This document shows positions 1 to 14,400 of a DNA stretch of 64,000 bases, one piece after another. This DNA comes from Ecdyonurus torrentis (taxonomy: Eukaryota > Arthropoda > Insecta > Ephemeroptera > Heptageniidae). The position numbers were made by a program, and so were the translations under genes. The stretch covers positions 44,162,262 through 44,226,261 of the forward strand of contig OX439128.1 of NCBI GenBank assembly GCA_949318235.1, given 5' to 3'. Numbering within the stretch: the first letter of the stretch is position 1; each line of letters starts with the position of its first letter. The notes under the pieces are model-generated. The model worked only from the letters and a program-made list of their open reading frames with translations. It ran no database searches and was not told the origin of the DNA.

Positions 1-245
1 ATGAGAGGGGGAGAGAGATGCAAGATCCTTATACGAAGATTTTTGAATATATTGTTTTCTTTGCAATAATAAAAAATGTATAAATATTGTTATTCATATA
101 ATATAAATAGAAGTTTGTTAAATTATTTAAAAGTACTTAATTAAAAGCTCTTTATACACTTTACTATTTCTATAATAAAGGAGAAACAATAAACTCTAAT
201 GCAAGTTTGAAAACTTACGTGAGATATATAATATATATTTATATA

Positions 246-254
<9 letters not shown>

Positions 255-283
<29 letters not shown>
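255..283. repeat. (GA)n microsatellite
   Basis: Uninterrupted GA dinucleotide run of about 28 bp in AT-rich DNA. Confidence 0.9.
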
Positions 284-286
<3 letters not shown>

Positions 287-868
287 ATTTTAAAAAAGTG
301 TTTACATTTTAACAGTCTTAATTATAGCTATTTATATGCCAGCTCACAGTTTCACTGTATTTTTGGTCAAAAATTTATTATATAAAATTATAGGATTAAT
401 TTTACGAGTTTTAATGGTTGATGCGGCGTGTATAACCCCACCTGGCTGATTCATTCTACTAATGGTACTTAAAAGCACCTATTAATTTTGTTTAATAAAC
501 TTTATGTTTACGTTTATTATTATGGCCATAGAAATGGACATTTTTGGTCTCACAAAACTACCTGATAATTATTTATATGTTAAATTTATTATTCCAGGAA
601 GGATTGATGTCATAATTATTACTTTTTTTTTTTTCATTAGCCAAATTTTACCTGGAATATTACTTTATATCATTAAAGAGCTATATGAGTATTTTATATA
701 GTAACTTGAATAATAACTAACGTATATATATAATATTGTATTAATCTTCTAATGCATTTAAATTTAAAGCCTGTTATCTTTTATTTAACTTTCTTTTTTT
801 AAGTTTTTTTAATCTTCTAAAAGAAAAAATTTAATTAAGTAAAAGAGTTTTGTGTACTCTCTTTCCAT

Positions 869-870
<2 letters not shown>

Positions 871-902
<32 letters not shown>
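871..902. repeat. (TC)n microsatellite
   Basis: Uninterrupted TC dinucleotide run of about 32 bp. Confidence 0.9.
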
Positions 903-907
<5 letters not shown>

Positions 908-1308
908 TGTTTGATAATTGTTGGATTTCCGACTTCAGCATCATATACTATTGAGTTGAACATAATTTATTGCCAACCAGAGCTAAACTAATTTCTACAA
1001 CACACTAGTAACGTCACAGATAAAGATCGATGGGATTTCATACAACATTTAAAATTGTACCATTAAATTGGTTAGTAAATTTTGGTATATAAACTATATT
1101 TATTACTGATATTTCAACATTTATATTATAAACCTCCATTTAAAACACAATATCCATAAGTAACTCTAGAATTTTGATCTTTTATTTTTTATCCGTGTGT
1201 GCTGTAGAAATTTTAATATATCATTTACGTAATATAATAATAACAAGTTTAATTTTTTTCTTTGTTCTTAATATTAGCAAATCATACAGTAGAGTTAATT
1301 ATTCGTTT

Positions 1309-1665
<357 letters not shown>

Positions 1666-1776
1666 TTCTTTACAATAATAGATGGATGTTATATAGGAAT
1701 CCAAAATCAACATCTAGTTGGGATGCTTATACACTTTGTGATTTCCATGTAACACGTGTAAATTATTATGTTGTAG

Positions 1777-2329
1777 GTCCCGTATTGAGGTGGCACATGT
1801 TATGGTGCTTGTTGGTGCTCCTGAGGTAGTGCTTCAGCCAACCTAACACCCGCAACATGTGGCAGCACTGAGGTGCTGTTACAGAGGGGAAATACCGACG
1901 GAGACAAGCCCGCATTGGCATCAGGTGAGAAATTAAACAATCATTGTTCCTATAGCCTTTATTAAATCACGTTATGTATATTTGCTATGCTTTTAACAAA
2001 AATCATTCATTATCACTTTAAAATGTTTAAAATTCTCCCCTTAACAAATTTCTATTAGTGATCCAAAAACAGACCCTTTAAAACCTTTCTATATCAATTC
2101 TATATCAAAACTATAAATTTGTTTCTATATAAAATGTTTTGTTAATTTTATTATTATTATTATTTTGTTTCAGAAATTGAGTGTCAGAAAAGAACAATTA
2201 CAGCAATGGAAAAGAGAAATACTGAGTTGTGATCTAGTCTTTACATTTAAAACGACAAGTGTTTATGTTGTGCTATATCCTAAGAGACCTTATGACCTCT
2301 CTTTGGTGTCCTTATGTGCTCTCAAGGGT
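1777..2329 (+). other. Possible last two exons of an unidentified transcript
   Basis: A GC-richer 148-bp block (1777-1924) is bounded by an AG acceptor (ttgtag) and a GTGAGA donor. A second block starts after TTTCAG at 2174, has an open frame of about 51 codons and stops at about 2329. A polyadenylation signal AATAAA follows at 2376-2381. Joined in phase, the second half of the first block and the second block are open, but the first block carries an in-frame stop in its 5' half. This could be a 3' untranslated or non-coding transcript, a last exon with a different acceptor, or chance. No family was recognised. Confidence 0.25.
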
Positions 2330-2894
2330 TAACTCTATGCCGGTGGCTGTAATTTCCCCAGTGTATACAACATGAAATAAACTTTTTTTTAAAACGGTAA
2401 ATAATTATACCGTATGTCGAACAGTGAATATAAAAACAGTGCTCAACTTTGAATTTAAAAAAAAAATGTGTGTAATAATGGACAATATAGAATAAAATAA
2501 AAAAAAATGCGTGGGTTTATTTTAAAAAATTCAGTTTTTAAAATGTAAAAAAAAATATATATATATTTTTTTTTCGTATCCCATGTTACTTGAATGATAA
2601 TCTCATATATTTTTTTCCTAGTTCTCTATTTGCTTTTGGATCACGTACTTCAAACATTGTAACATTGGGTATTGTTGATAGCATGGATTATACAATGTTT
2701 GCTATTGAAATTTGTAATTCGTCTTTGTTTGGGTTAGTAACATACATAAATATACACCATGAGGATTAAAATTTTACACTCATCTCTCTTACTCAATCAA
2801 CATCACATACAAGAGAAAAGCAAAAGTTTAATCTTATACTTTGAATAATCTAGGATTTGAAGATAGAATATTACATTCTGTCTTACATGTCGAT

Positions 2895-2930
<36 letters not shown>

Positions 2931-5900
2931 AGTAAGATATTTTAATTAAAACAACTTTCCTACTAAAGATTTTAATATTGAGACGAAATTGCTTTCACAA
3001 AGAAATATAGACGGGTTTTTAAAAATAAATAAGTAGTATTTACAACTCCGAGTGTTATGTTTACCAAATAGTAGAGAATAATCACATAAATATTAACTAA
3101 AAACGATGTGATGAGTTGTAATAATTTTTATCCAGCTTACTTACCATCACATAATAGAAGTCAGTGAAAATGCAATTCAAATTACGTTTTTGGGAAGTTT
3201 TAATTCTTTGCTTTCGCTATTTCTAGCGTTTTGATGACGGGAAGATATGTTTCAAGTGGATTTAATTAAAACTGTTATTTTAAGTTTTATACAAAGTAGG
3301 TTTTGGCGATCGGGTAAAATCACAAAAAAAAACACGTATGAAATGCGTTTCTACTACCTAACTTTAAAGCTACAGACAGTTTTATATATATATATATAAT
3401 TAAATATATATAAACCTTGTCTTTTGTTTTCTGTTTTATGTTACCACAAAAAGGAATGGTTGTTACTCATTTTTATTTTTGTGTAATTTAACTATTTGAA
3501 AAAGTCAACAAAATATCGTTATAAAATTTTTCTAAAGTAACGTTTATTGCATTTATTAAAGAATAAAAAACAATAACAAAAAAAAGTATTGTATTATTGA
3601 ATTTTATATAACAAGATGAGAGTTTTAAAATTAACTTACATTTTGAAACGAGGTAATTATTATGGTTATTTAACCGTTAAATCATAAATCTAGTCAATAA
3701 TGGTTTTACTCTCTTGAACCACTTGGCGCGCGATATAAAATTAGTAACGCTGGGAGGTCTAATTTAATTTTAATGTTAGCAACACACAACTCAAATTACT
3801 TTTTTTTTAATTAAAAACTGAATGACATTAAGTTCTTTTTACGCATCATTTATTTTATTTTGTATTTTATGATGTATAAATGTATAAATTGTTATGAAAC
3901 TATATATAACTAATATATAAGTGTTTAGGGTAATAATAAGTAAACAATATAAGTTTTTGGTAAAACAAAACTATATTGAACTTAATTTAAAGAAAAATAT
4001 AAATAAATAAGATCTCCACTCATAATTAATTTGAGATCTAAATGTTTTTTGAAAACAATTAGAAATGTCTGTGAAAATTTGTTAACAATAAAAGAGATGG
4101 TTAAAAAGCTTTTGTTTGATTTATTTAAAATTTCCTGATTTTAAAACAATCTAAATAATGTATAAACTGTAAAAAATAATAATAATAATAATAAATCTTA
4201 TGATATCTTAAGAGAAAATACACAGCTTTTTTCCCCACCACATAGACAATGATTATATTTTTATAAAGTTATATTTTACATAATAATGCATAATAATGCA
4301 ACAAAATCGATCAAGTTAGTAGAATTATATCGTTAAGTTATATTTGTGATAATCTTTTGTTCTTACAATTGATAAATATATTCAAAACGTTCTCAAATTT
4401 TTATCCTATGAATATTTTTATTATAAAATCCAGTAGAATATCCACTTATTTCCCATCACTTGATGCCAAACAAACGAAGACAAATCCATTATTTATGTGT
4501 CTAAGCTCACATTGTTATTAAAGTTAAGAGAAAAGTTTTATTTGGATGTCAAAAAAGAAGGAGAAGAACAAAAAAAAAAATGATCACTTGATTCCCCCGA
4601 CAAAACGAGACCAATTTGTCTCTCCATATTTCTGCAAGTGATGATAGTTCCTTTATCACTCCCTATATGCAATTTTTGTGGCTAGATATTCGTGAGGGGT
4701 GAAACACCATATTACTTGATGTAACGACTGGGAGGGTTAGGAGGGGGGGTGTTATAGACATTAGCGTGGGGTTATATACAAGCAGCATAACATTAGCAAC
4801 GTTTACAAAACTATAGATATAAAAGTTTATCGAAAAGCTTTTTATCAATAATATAAAACTAACATTTAGGATATAAGAAGGTAATATAATATTGGGAACT
4901 GATAGAGTGTTTTGAGGTAAGTAGTGTAATCTTGTGATGTAAATATCTACCTACCTAAATATAATGCAGAAAACTTAAAGTGGATGAATGTAGAGTATGT
5001 TAGTGGTTTTAAGGATTTGCATCATCTATGTGAATAAATGGGTTTCATTATAGAATTAAGAGGATTTTAACTTAAGTATTTATAATGGTAGATCATATTA
5101 TATAATTTTTTTTTTCTTAACTAGTTGATTCTATAATTTCTTAAGTTTTAGGGCTTCTATATAACAATAAACTTTTAATTAGAAAGCTGTCAAATATTGA
5201 TGTTTTTAATACATGCACGATTTTGATAGTTCGTATTTTAGTGCCTATTTTATACGGGTAGATTTTCATACTCGATCCCCCCCTCAAACAATAAAAATAA
5301 GAGTAAATTACAACAATATTCAATACAGAATTCTGTTGTATAATCATTATTTCTAAGTTATTTTACCATTGATATCTTTTCAAAAAATTAAGAATATAGG
5401 ATTTAGAATATTTTGATATTAATAACAACAATGATAATATTGTTTAAAAAAAATACAATTAAGTTTCAGCTACTTCACAACTATTTTTCTAAAGCATAAA
5501 ATTTGTTTTTAACATAACAAACTTTTATAAATTCTCCCACAAAGTAAACTATACACCCTTCAAAATGTTTGACATCACCATGTAAGCGTGGTTCTCAAGT
5601 ATAGAATATGAACGATCGTGATGTGGCCCTAGAGAAGAGGCTTACATGAATCTGGCATTAGCTTTCCCCCATCTTATATACTTGAGATTACAATCATATG
5701 GTAAGTAATACAGCCCACAAGAACCACGCATATACACATGCGTATGTATATACACACACATACACACACACACATACGTATAAGTAAATTTAATAGAAGA
5801 GATTGAAATGCCTCATATATGAGTTTATATTTTTAAATTTTATATCACGTATAAAAAAAAAGGAGGGGAGAGGTTAAATGCTATTTTATTTACTTTTCAA

Positions 5901-6404
5901 AATACAATTTAATCTGTTAATAAATTTATTAAACATTTTCTACAAGAATGAAAAACAATTATATTAATATAAATTTATATAATATGAGAACAAAATTTAT
6001 ACGCCAGTTGAGATATTTCATGTATATTATATATAAAATATCATGGTAAATTTATTTTAATCTTTCTGTGTTTTTGCACATTTTAAAAACCAATTTAAAA
6101 TCATATAAAATGTTTTTCGCTCCCCTTTAGCTTTTAAAATTTGCTACTAATATTAAATATTGGATTTCATATATCATGGATGATAATTTCTATATTGAAT
6201 TTTATACTTCGCGTGAAAATATTTATGAAAATAAGATATTAATAAAAAATAAAAATTCTTGCATGCCAGCAATAAAAAAACAGTTTTAATTTATTATTGC
6301 TATATAAACAATTTTTTTACATTAAAAATGTATGCAGTTATATGTGCAATACATAAAAAATACATAATAAATCAAATACAACCCCTTTTTTATGTTTAAA
6401 CAAA

Positions 6405-6448
<44 letters not shown>

Positions 6449-7985
6449 ATGCACTAAAGACTTATGCTTTATATAATATTAAATTCCTTTTAAAGTTCTA
6501 AAATCTAATGTATATATTTAGTCATATATCATTATAACAATTAACAGAAACAATAATAACAAAAGGTAAAACGATAAATTATTATAGTTGTGAACAGAGT
6601 GCGAATAATATTACTTTGATAATAATATAGTGTGTATTATAACATATAAATTATTTCGTCATCTAATTTTCAGCAGTTGGCATTAAGCAAGTCAGCATAA
6701 TATACGATATATTCTCTCTCTATCTCTCTTGCTCTCTCCTCTCTAGCCTGTCTTTCCCTATGATGGATTGTACGGTCCTTAATATCAAATACATTGGTGC
6801 AAGAGGGCAAAAAAACACATACGATGGATTACTAGTAGCTTCACTTATGTGATGTGTTTCTTCTTGACTGCTAGAGAGAAATTTTTACAAAATAAAATGC
6901 TGAGGATGGTGTAAGAAAAAAATAAAAGAAGATGAAGAAGGGGAGAAAAATATTCCATAGAGATGTTATTAATTTGTATTTTATTATTATATGTTTTGAT
7001 GAATAGTTTTTGTTGTGATTGCATTTTTATACATTAAGTTATAAAAGAATTCTTTGTAAAATGTATGTTTACTATAAAAAATCACTATTAATTTTATTTT
7101 ATGTTAGTTAAAATCAAAATGTAATCATCATTTTGTTATAATGATATATTGCTATTTAAGATTGTATCTAATAAAGTGAACGGTCATGAAACATAGAATT
7201 AAAGTGAAATAAAGATGAAATATTACTTAAAAGTTTATAAATGTCAAAAACAAGCAAACACGATCAAATATTTAAGTTATTACAATTTTGTGAAGATTCA
7301 AATTAAAGCACCAACTTTTAATTCAAATTAGAAACTTATTGAAAATTAAAAATATTACTTGAACTTTTTTCGGAGCAAAAACATTTGATATGATTTGTAA
7401 ATTATAGTATTTGTTTTGCTGGATAGAAATGACGAAGAAAGAATAATTGTGAAAATAAAGTTTCTCTTTTGACTATTTCCTCACCAAGTCAGTCACCTTC
7501 TTCGTTAAATAACTTAATGTAAAATTTCGACGTTTTTTTTTTTTTTTTTTTTTTTTTTTGATTTTTTTTTCTTTTAATGCTATTTTTGATGAAATTAAAT
7601 GCTGTTACATAACAATGCTGGACATATTGTATATTACATATTAGATAGGAATGTTATATTTCTGCCCGATTGTATGTAAATATAGAGAATCTTAACAGAT
7701 ATAGAGAATTAAACATTTCTATATCTGTGCATACTCTATAAAGATATATTTTTTTCCAGCTTACGTGCATATTTTATTTATTTTAAACTGCAAACGTCCG
7801 ACTGGTTGCATACTTTCAGTTCTTCACGCCGGGGCAGCACCAGCAGTCGACCGATTACTCGTTTCATTCTTACGTTATAGATGTCGTTGTGGCGCATACA
7901 TTTTTAGCAACATAACTTTTGATTTTCTGCACAATTTCCACACATTTTAATTGCAATAATTTCTGAATAAATCTAAATAACCCAA

Positions 7986-8023
7986 AATGATATCGTTTAG
8001 TATATATACTAAACGATATCATT
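7986..8023. repeat. Perfect 38-bp palindrome
   Basis: Two exact 19-base half-sites meet at 8004/8005; the left arm begins AATGATATCGTTTAG. There is no spacer. It lies between two GC-richer patches and could be a tiny foldback element, a cruciform-prone site or a chance AT palindrome. Confidence 0.9.
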
Positions 8024-8539
8024 ATATAATTATAGAAAATATAATACATAATTGAGTTTATTATCTTACGGAAATCTGAAAGGAGACTATATTTATACTT
8101 TTTTTTTTTTTTTTTTTTTCTATCAAACCTCTAGGCGAGGTACAACTTATGCTAGTTATTTACATATTTACATTGCATTTATACTGAATTTACACTCCCG
8201 AGACTTCCGAAACCCTATCATAAGATTCGCGGGTTCTTCCATGGCGGGTCGGCCATGGCCTGGCAAATAATTTATTTTATGTTTTAATACTTATCAAAAT
8301 ACTTTTATCATTAATGTTTTAGATTTTAGAAAAATAGAAACTGATTTAATTTTTTATTATGTATGTGTCAAGAAGAACATACTTTCTACCGTTTTTGGCT
8401 TTGTGAAATCTTTACCAAATTTGTTTTAGCATAAACTTAAATATTTTAAATTATTATTATTATTTTTTTTTTTAATTTTAAAAATGAAAATGCCTGAAAT
8501 TTTGCCATCCCTAATAAATCATGGTATTGGTTCACTGAT

Positions 8540-8738
8540 AAAGAAAATATTAGTTCATTTATGCTGAATTTATTACTTCACTATAAATTGAAACAGCATA
8601 AAAAAATTACGCATTAGAATATAATATTTCTGCTATGTAGCATAGTTATTATGCAGAATAATATAATTATGTCGTATAATGAACATAGTTTGATTAATAT
8701 GAGTTAGATAATTATGGTGTATTTATATTTGTCCAGTG
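8540..8738 (-). mobile_element. Degraded MITE, inverted copy of the 9205-9422 family
   Basis: Read on the minus strand it begins CACTGGACAAATATAAATAC. It follows the same order of AGCATAAT-type words as the element at 9205-9422, with many substitutions. Its left boundary is uncertain. Confidence 0.5.
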
Positions 8739-9204
8739 CTTCAGGAATTATAACTAAATTATAATTAATAGTCATGCAATATTATTTTGAATTATGGTAA
8801 CTCAATCACAAATAATGTCTTAAATATACTATTTAGTTTTTCCAAATTTATTTCAATAATATTTCATTAATAATGTATGAATTTTGAGTTAAGAAAATGG
8901 TATCTAGAAAATTGTGTTGTTTTTTTTCTAGAGTTTTCTACTTGATAAACACATTCAAGTAATTTATGCTTTTTTGTTCTGATTTGTTAACAAGATTCAA
9001 CAAATAATAATATACTCAATGATGAATAATCCAAATATACATGAATCCTGTTATTTGCATATTTCAGAACAAATAAATTCGACAATCACCTTTTTTTATG
9101 AAATGTGGTCAGTTTTATAAGGCAAAGAGAATAATACTTCAGAACAAGTTTTATAATATTACAATATTTAGTAATAAGTATAATCAAAAATTTTCGTTTT
9201 TATA

Positions 9205-9422
9205 CACGGACAAAAATAAATACTTAATAAATAATTATGCTAGCTCATTTTCAGCACAATTTGATTGATACAACATAATCTGTGCTATACAGCATAATAA
9301 TAATGTTTCATAGCATAAATATTATGTTATACAGCAATATTAGTTATATTGTTCTAATTTAGCATATCTTATGCTATGCTGACATAAATGCAGCATAAAT
9401 TACGTAATTTATTCTTTCCGTG
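9205..9422 (+). mobile_element. MITE with CACGGACAAAAATAAATA terminal repeats, TA target site
   Basis: The left end CACGGACAAAAATAAATA is mirrored by TTTATTCTTTCCGTG at the right end, and both ends are flanked by TA. At 218 bp with no coding capacity and many internal AGCATAAT palindromes, it fits a non-autonomous Tc1/mariner-like element. Related copies lie at 8540-8738 and 21756-21966. Confidence 0.75.
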
Positions 9423-10454
9423 TAAATTGCAGCAATTTTTTTTTTTTTAATAAAATTCTAATTTTACTAAATTATGATTGTCATATACATCATTGTACTA
9501 TAAAAAACTGCAGTTATTGTAACTATTAATTAACATGACATACATAACATTCTTTTCAATTTTGTTTATTTTATTAGCAAAATAGCCTTTATATGACTTT
9601 ATTGTTAAAAGTGAAATATTTTGTAAACGACTGTACATTACAGCAATCTCACAAATATTTTTTATCGTCACCGTTTACGCTGCAATTATGCATACACAGT
9701 TGTTATTTTCTAACAAAAAAAAAGTTTTGTTTTAATTAGTAGAAACCTGAGTGTTTTCTCTGATAACACGAAGTTGGTGTAGTTTGTGATAACATAACGA
9801 TGGCTGCAAATACAAAGAATGTTAAAAAAGTGATAATTTTTTTAATTTGTTTCTACTTTAAATAGTTTTAAAAAAAATACGTACATTATGTTATTTATTT
9901 TCATTTACTTCTTCTGAATTTTTTTTTATTTTTTATTTTCGTTTATAATATATATATTTTTAAAAAAATCATAAACAAAATCAAAATAAATATACGTTAT
10001 GTTACACACTTGAGATCCCTTTTTATAATTAATTTATGTGCGATTGAATGAAGTTTTTAGGGTTGTTTGTAAAATACATTGGCTAATTCAATTGATCGTT
10101 CCAATATTTATAGTAATTTTCTAATATAAATATTGGGAACAATTTTAGATTATAATTGAAGTTAGAATTAGATTATTGGAAAGTAAATTTTAATTTTATT
10201 TATCATAAGTTTCAAATTTTAGAGTTTGTTAGATGAAAATTTGTAATTTGGCCACATGAATTGTTGTTTTCATAGGATATAATTTATTACATTTTATTCT
10301 ACATGAGTTTCAATATTTTTTTTTTTAATTAACGTTAAGTCACCATAAATACTTAATTACTCACTTTATTTACTAGGTAAATTTAGAAATATTTCTTAAA
10401 ATCACTTAATTACACACATTTTAAGAGTTTCTATAGGCATATCTCTACTATACA

Positions 10455-10636
10455 CAAGATACTACATACAAGATAATGACACGCTCGACCAAATTGGGCC
10501 GCCGCGAAATTCAAAATGAGCCTCTAAGCCAATCAGCGCCCGAGTTGAACGTCACGTGATCAATATTGACTAATCACAATGCCGCTAAAATTTACATGGG
10601 ACCAGTTGGTGTCGCTATCTTGTATGTAGTATCTTG
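10455..10636. mobile_element. 182-bp MITE with 7-bp target duplication
   Basis: The terminal inverted repeat begins CAAGATACTACATACAAGAT on the left and ends with its complement on the right. The direct repeat CTATACA sits immediately outside both ends. The interior is GC-richer (CCAATCAGCGCCCGAG) than the surroundings and has no coding capacity. The superfamily is undetermined; a target duplication of 7 or 8 bp would suit a hAT-like element. Confidence 0.75.
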
Positions 10637-11419
10637 CTATACATACAAATTTACAATTTGAATTCAATTAATTTTAAAGATAAGGTTCGGAGCTGTTTTT
10701 CCATATGATAAAAATTTTACAGTTTGCATGAAATTTTCAGATAAGGGAAGACAAAAATAAGCATACAACTTAAACATAGGAATTAAGGACTAAAAATTTC
10801 AAAAAACAAACAAATTGCAATTTTAATTTTTATATAAAGAAATTACTCTAATATAGCAGTAAACTAAAAATTAATTCGTAAAATCTGTTCCAATGCATTG
10901 TATCTCCATCTCATTTGTAGTAATTGAAAAATTATATTTTACTTTTTGATATAATTTCATGTTATCGTACATGATATCTTTAATTTTGTTGTATAACTAA
11001 TTTGACAAGAAAAATTAATAAACGATCAATTTATCTTTATAAATATTTGTTTTTCAATAAAAAAAATCTTTCCATAATCTCCTATTTGGTGTAGTAATAA
11101 GTTATATTTACATGTAGTACCATATTATAAAAATATAATTTACTTTGTACTATGGAAATACTATGTTAAATCATAATACGATAAGCATATCAACTAATTT
11201 ATTAGTTGATTATATTATCAAAAATATATTGCTTTTTTTTTTCTTCTTCCAAATCTAGTCACGACATAAAATAAACATGAAAGGAAAGAATAGATAATTT
11301 AAATTAATTTGTAATAGATTTTTTCTATTATCGGTAAAAAAAAAAGTAATGGGTATACTATAGCCCTATAGGGAACATAGGACATCCAGTTCTTCACCTC
11401 TCAACCCTCACCCTCCCCA

Positions 11420-11427
11420 TATAAAAG
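11420..11427 (+). promoter_or_regulatory. TATA box of SPH1
   Basis: TATAAAAG lies 44 bp before the SPH1 start codon, preceded by a CACCCTCCCC block. SPH2 has the same arrangement (CACCCTCCC, then TATAAAAA about 45 bp before its ATG), so the promoter was duplicated together with the gene. The predicted 5' leader is very short (about 20 nt). Confidence 0.75.
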
Positions 11428-11470
11428 CAAATTACTCCCACGTGGCGTGACACTAGGAAATCAGATCGAC

Positions 11471-14400
11471 ATGTTGCAGCGACTACTATTACTCGGCCTA
11501 ATGGTCGCTTTGGTAAGTACGATTAATTATATCATTAATGTAAGAAAATGCATTTTATAATAATTAGAGTAAAAGTAATCCCATTCAACAGAAACATGTG
11601 ATTACTAGGATTAGTAATATTTATGTATTTTTTCTTCTTTTTAATGATAATTTCTTTTTAATTCAATATTATTTGTTACATATAAATTAAACAATCTACG
11701 ATGCTTTTTTATGAAAAGTACATTGAAAAAAGCTAACGCTATAAGAATGTAAAAATAATACATCAGAAAACCCAAAATGCTTGATTTATGTGTGCTATTT
11801 TCCCTTTAAAATTAAGCAGTGGAGAAAAATATGCTAATAGTTTTCTCTTAACGCCATAGACAGTATGAAACAAATGTGATTTTTAATGTTTAAAAAAGAT
11901 TGGGATCTACAAAACTGATGACAATATTTATCATAATATAAATGTGACCCCATAAGAGAGCATGAAAATACTACAGTATAATTAAAGTATGTTATTTACG
12001 TGACAATTCTGGTTTCTGACGTTAGAAACAGACAAAAATTAGTTGTTGTTGCATAAATTGAAATTTTCTGATCTACGGCGCTACAGTTCAGTTTTGCAAC
12101 AAGCTAATGTAATTTATGTAAGTCCTATGAAGTGTTTTGAGATATAAATGCTTGTTTTCTTGTTGGCCTGTTCTTTAACAATCCCAGATACAATTTTTAG
12201 TACTTTGATGTTTTTGCTCCATTTTACTAATCTCATAATAATATTTTATTTTATTGAAACAATATTTTAATATTTTATATACCCACTTATAGAACTGTCT
12301 AACCAAAAATTAAATGATCGTTTGGTTTCAGGTATCGGCTGCTCGGGAGCAAGGAGGTAAGCTTGCTTAAATATTTTGATTTTTTTTTTAAATATAAACC
12401 TTTGTTCTATATTTAAATTAAAATAATTCATGAATATATAATATAATATAATAATAATGACATGATATAACATTTATTTTATAATTGAAAAATACCTAAT
12501 TGAGACTTATTCTGTAATTATGGTTTATGTTTACAAATTGCTTTTATTTTCTGAAATATTATACTGAACTCAAAACTAATGAAAAACATCATCGTTCATA
12601 GCCCTGGCAAAGTATACACGATTGTGATAATAAATTCTGCTATTTAAATTCATCTTGTTGTTCTATCATAAGAAAAACATAGCAAATTTAGCGCAAGTTT
12701 TTGAATGGTAAAATATATTATTAGTATCACAATCGTGTATACATACATAAAATTGTCACTTAAATAAAAAAATAGTACTAAATATTAAAAATTAATGCAT
12801 AAATTATTGCAAAATTAACTAAAAATATATAATTTTAGTGAAAAATTATTTAGGATAGAACACTAATAAGTGCACCATCCCATCTCTCAGAGCCCGAAGA
12901 CAGAATAGTTGGCGGTCTTAATATGTCAGATACGATGGCTCCATTTATGGTTTATCTGGAAGCATATGACGAGAATGATCAACTTCTTCGCACATGCGGG
13001 GGTGTCATTATGAACACTACTATCATCCTCACCGCAGCCAAATGTTTATACAGGTAAGTAAATCAAGTCATGAATTAAGTGCAACGTAAAATGAGGAAGT
13101 TTCCATAAAGTTAAGACCCTGTTTTGAGCACATTTTTAGAAAGAGTATCACCATTAGATTCTATTGAAGTCAATATTTACCTTCATTAATTACATTGTTT
13201 TACGTTGTTTTAAAACTCGCGCGTTAAAATTTGCAGAAAACGAACGTAAAAATGACGAAAGGGTCTTCTAGGGGGCGTGGTGGGCATCTTTTAGAGGGAA
13301 ATTAATTACTGAAATGTAATTAATGAAGGTAAATATTGACTTCAATAGAATCTACAGGTTATACTCTTTCTAAAAATGTGCTGCTCAAAACAGGGTCTTA
13401 TTTTTATGGAAACTTCCTCATTGTAAAGAATTATGTTACTGTAAGCTACTTATGTCTAACTATGAATATATAAATCATTTTCACTATATAATAACCTATT
13501 CAAAGACTCTGAAGTCAATTATTCTATAGTTAATTTCATTGATAAAATAGAATTTGGTAGTTTTTGTATGAAAATGTTATACTAAAATAATTCTATTTAA
13601 TTACTTTCTCCTTATAATACACTTTTATATAAATGTAAATGCAGTTGATTTTATTATTGTGTAATAGAACTGCGTTTTTGATATAATATTTATTTATTTT
13701 ATTATCTTTTTTTTCCCCTTTTTACATTCATTTATCCATTAATTAATTTTAAATGTTTAAATATTTCAAGTTATATAAAAAATGCAGTGTTATTCCACAA
13801 TAACAAGATCAACTGCATTGATATAATAGTGCATTATAAGTAAATAAAAAATAATAGGTAAAATTGAAAATAGCTGGACCACTACAATAATTTAGGTATA
13901 AATTTTTATTTAAATTTGTTCTCAGAACTACTTACCTGGACTGTTACGCTGGTACAGCAGACAGAGATTTTCATGACGACGATACCGTAACACAGGTGGT
14001 CCGAGGAGTGGGTGTTATGCACCCTAATTATGGCAAAAACTCCGTGGAAAATGACATAGGAATCGTAAGATTACAGAAAGCTCTCGACCTTGGACGTAAG
14101 TTTAATTTGATCTGACAATTTAATGAAGAGTGTGATAGACTTGGTGCTCTATAAAACTATATACACTATAAAACATGTTTTCAAGTAGGTAACTCTATGT
14201 ACTGATTTTTGTAATGGCAAATAAGATTCACAATTTTCTATATCTATTTGAAGTAAATTGTATCTTAAAAGAATAGGGGTCCTTTTTACTAACTGAAAAG
14301 CGAGTTTTTCTTCAATGTAAAAATGTTCACCTCCATTTCAAGTGGATTTTTATTTAATTTGTAGTTAAAAGTAGCTTTGCTGTACAGATTTTGCTCTTCA

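Larger units (their letters stand above)
2382..11419. other. Long gene-poor AT-rich region
   Basis: No gene could be supported on either strand over 9 kb. It holds homopolymer A/T runs (for example 6404-6447), two related MITEs and one MITE with a target duplication (listed separately), and a perfect 38-bp palindrome. Two GC-richer patches, at 7780-7900 and 8130-8270, contain short open frames, but they have no splice context or family resemblance and may be transposon remains. Confidence 0.5.

Noticed and set aside
7765..8270. Two GC-richer patches with frames of 61-72 aa, and a 43-codon minus-strand frame
   Set aside because: No splice structure, polyadenylation signal or family resemblance was found, and the second frame translates a T homopolymer. 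They may be transposon fragments but cannot be supported as genes.
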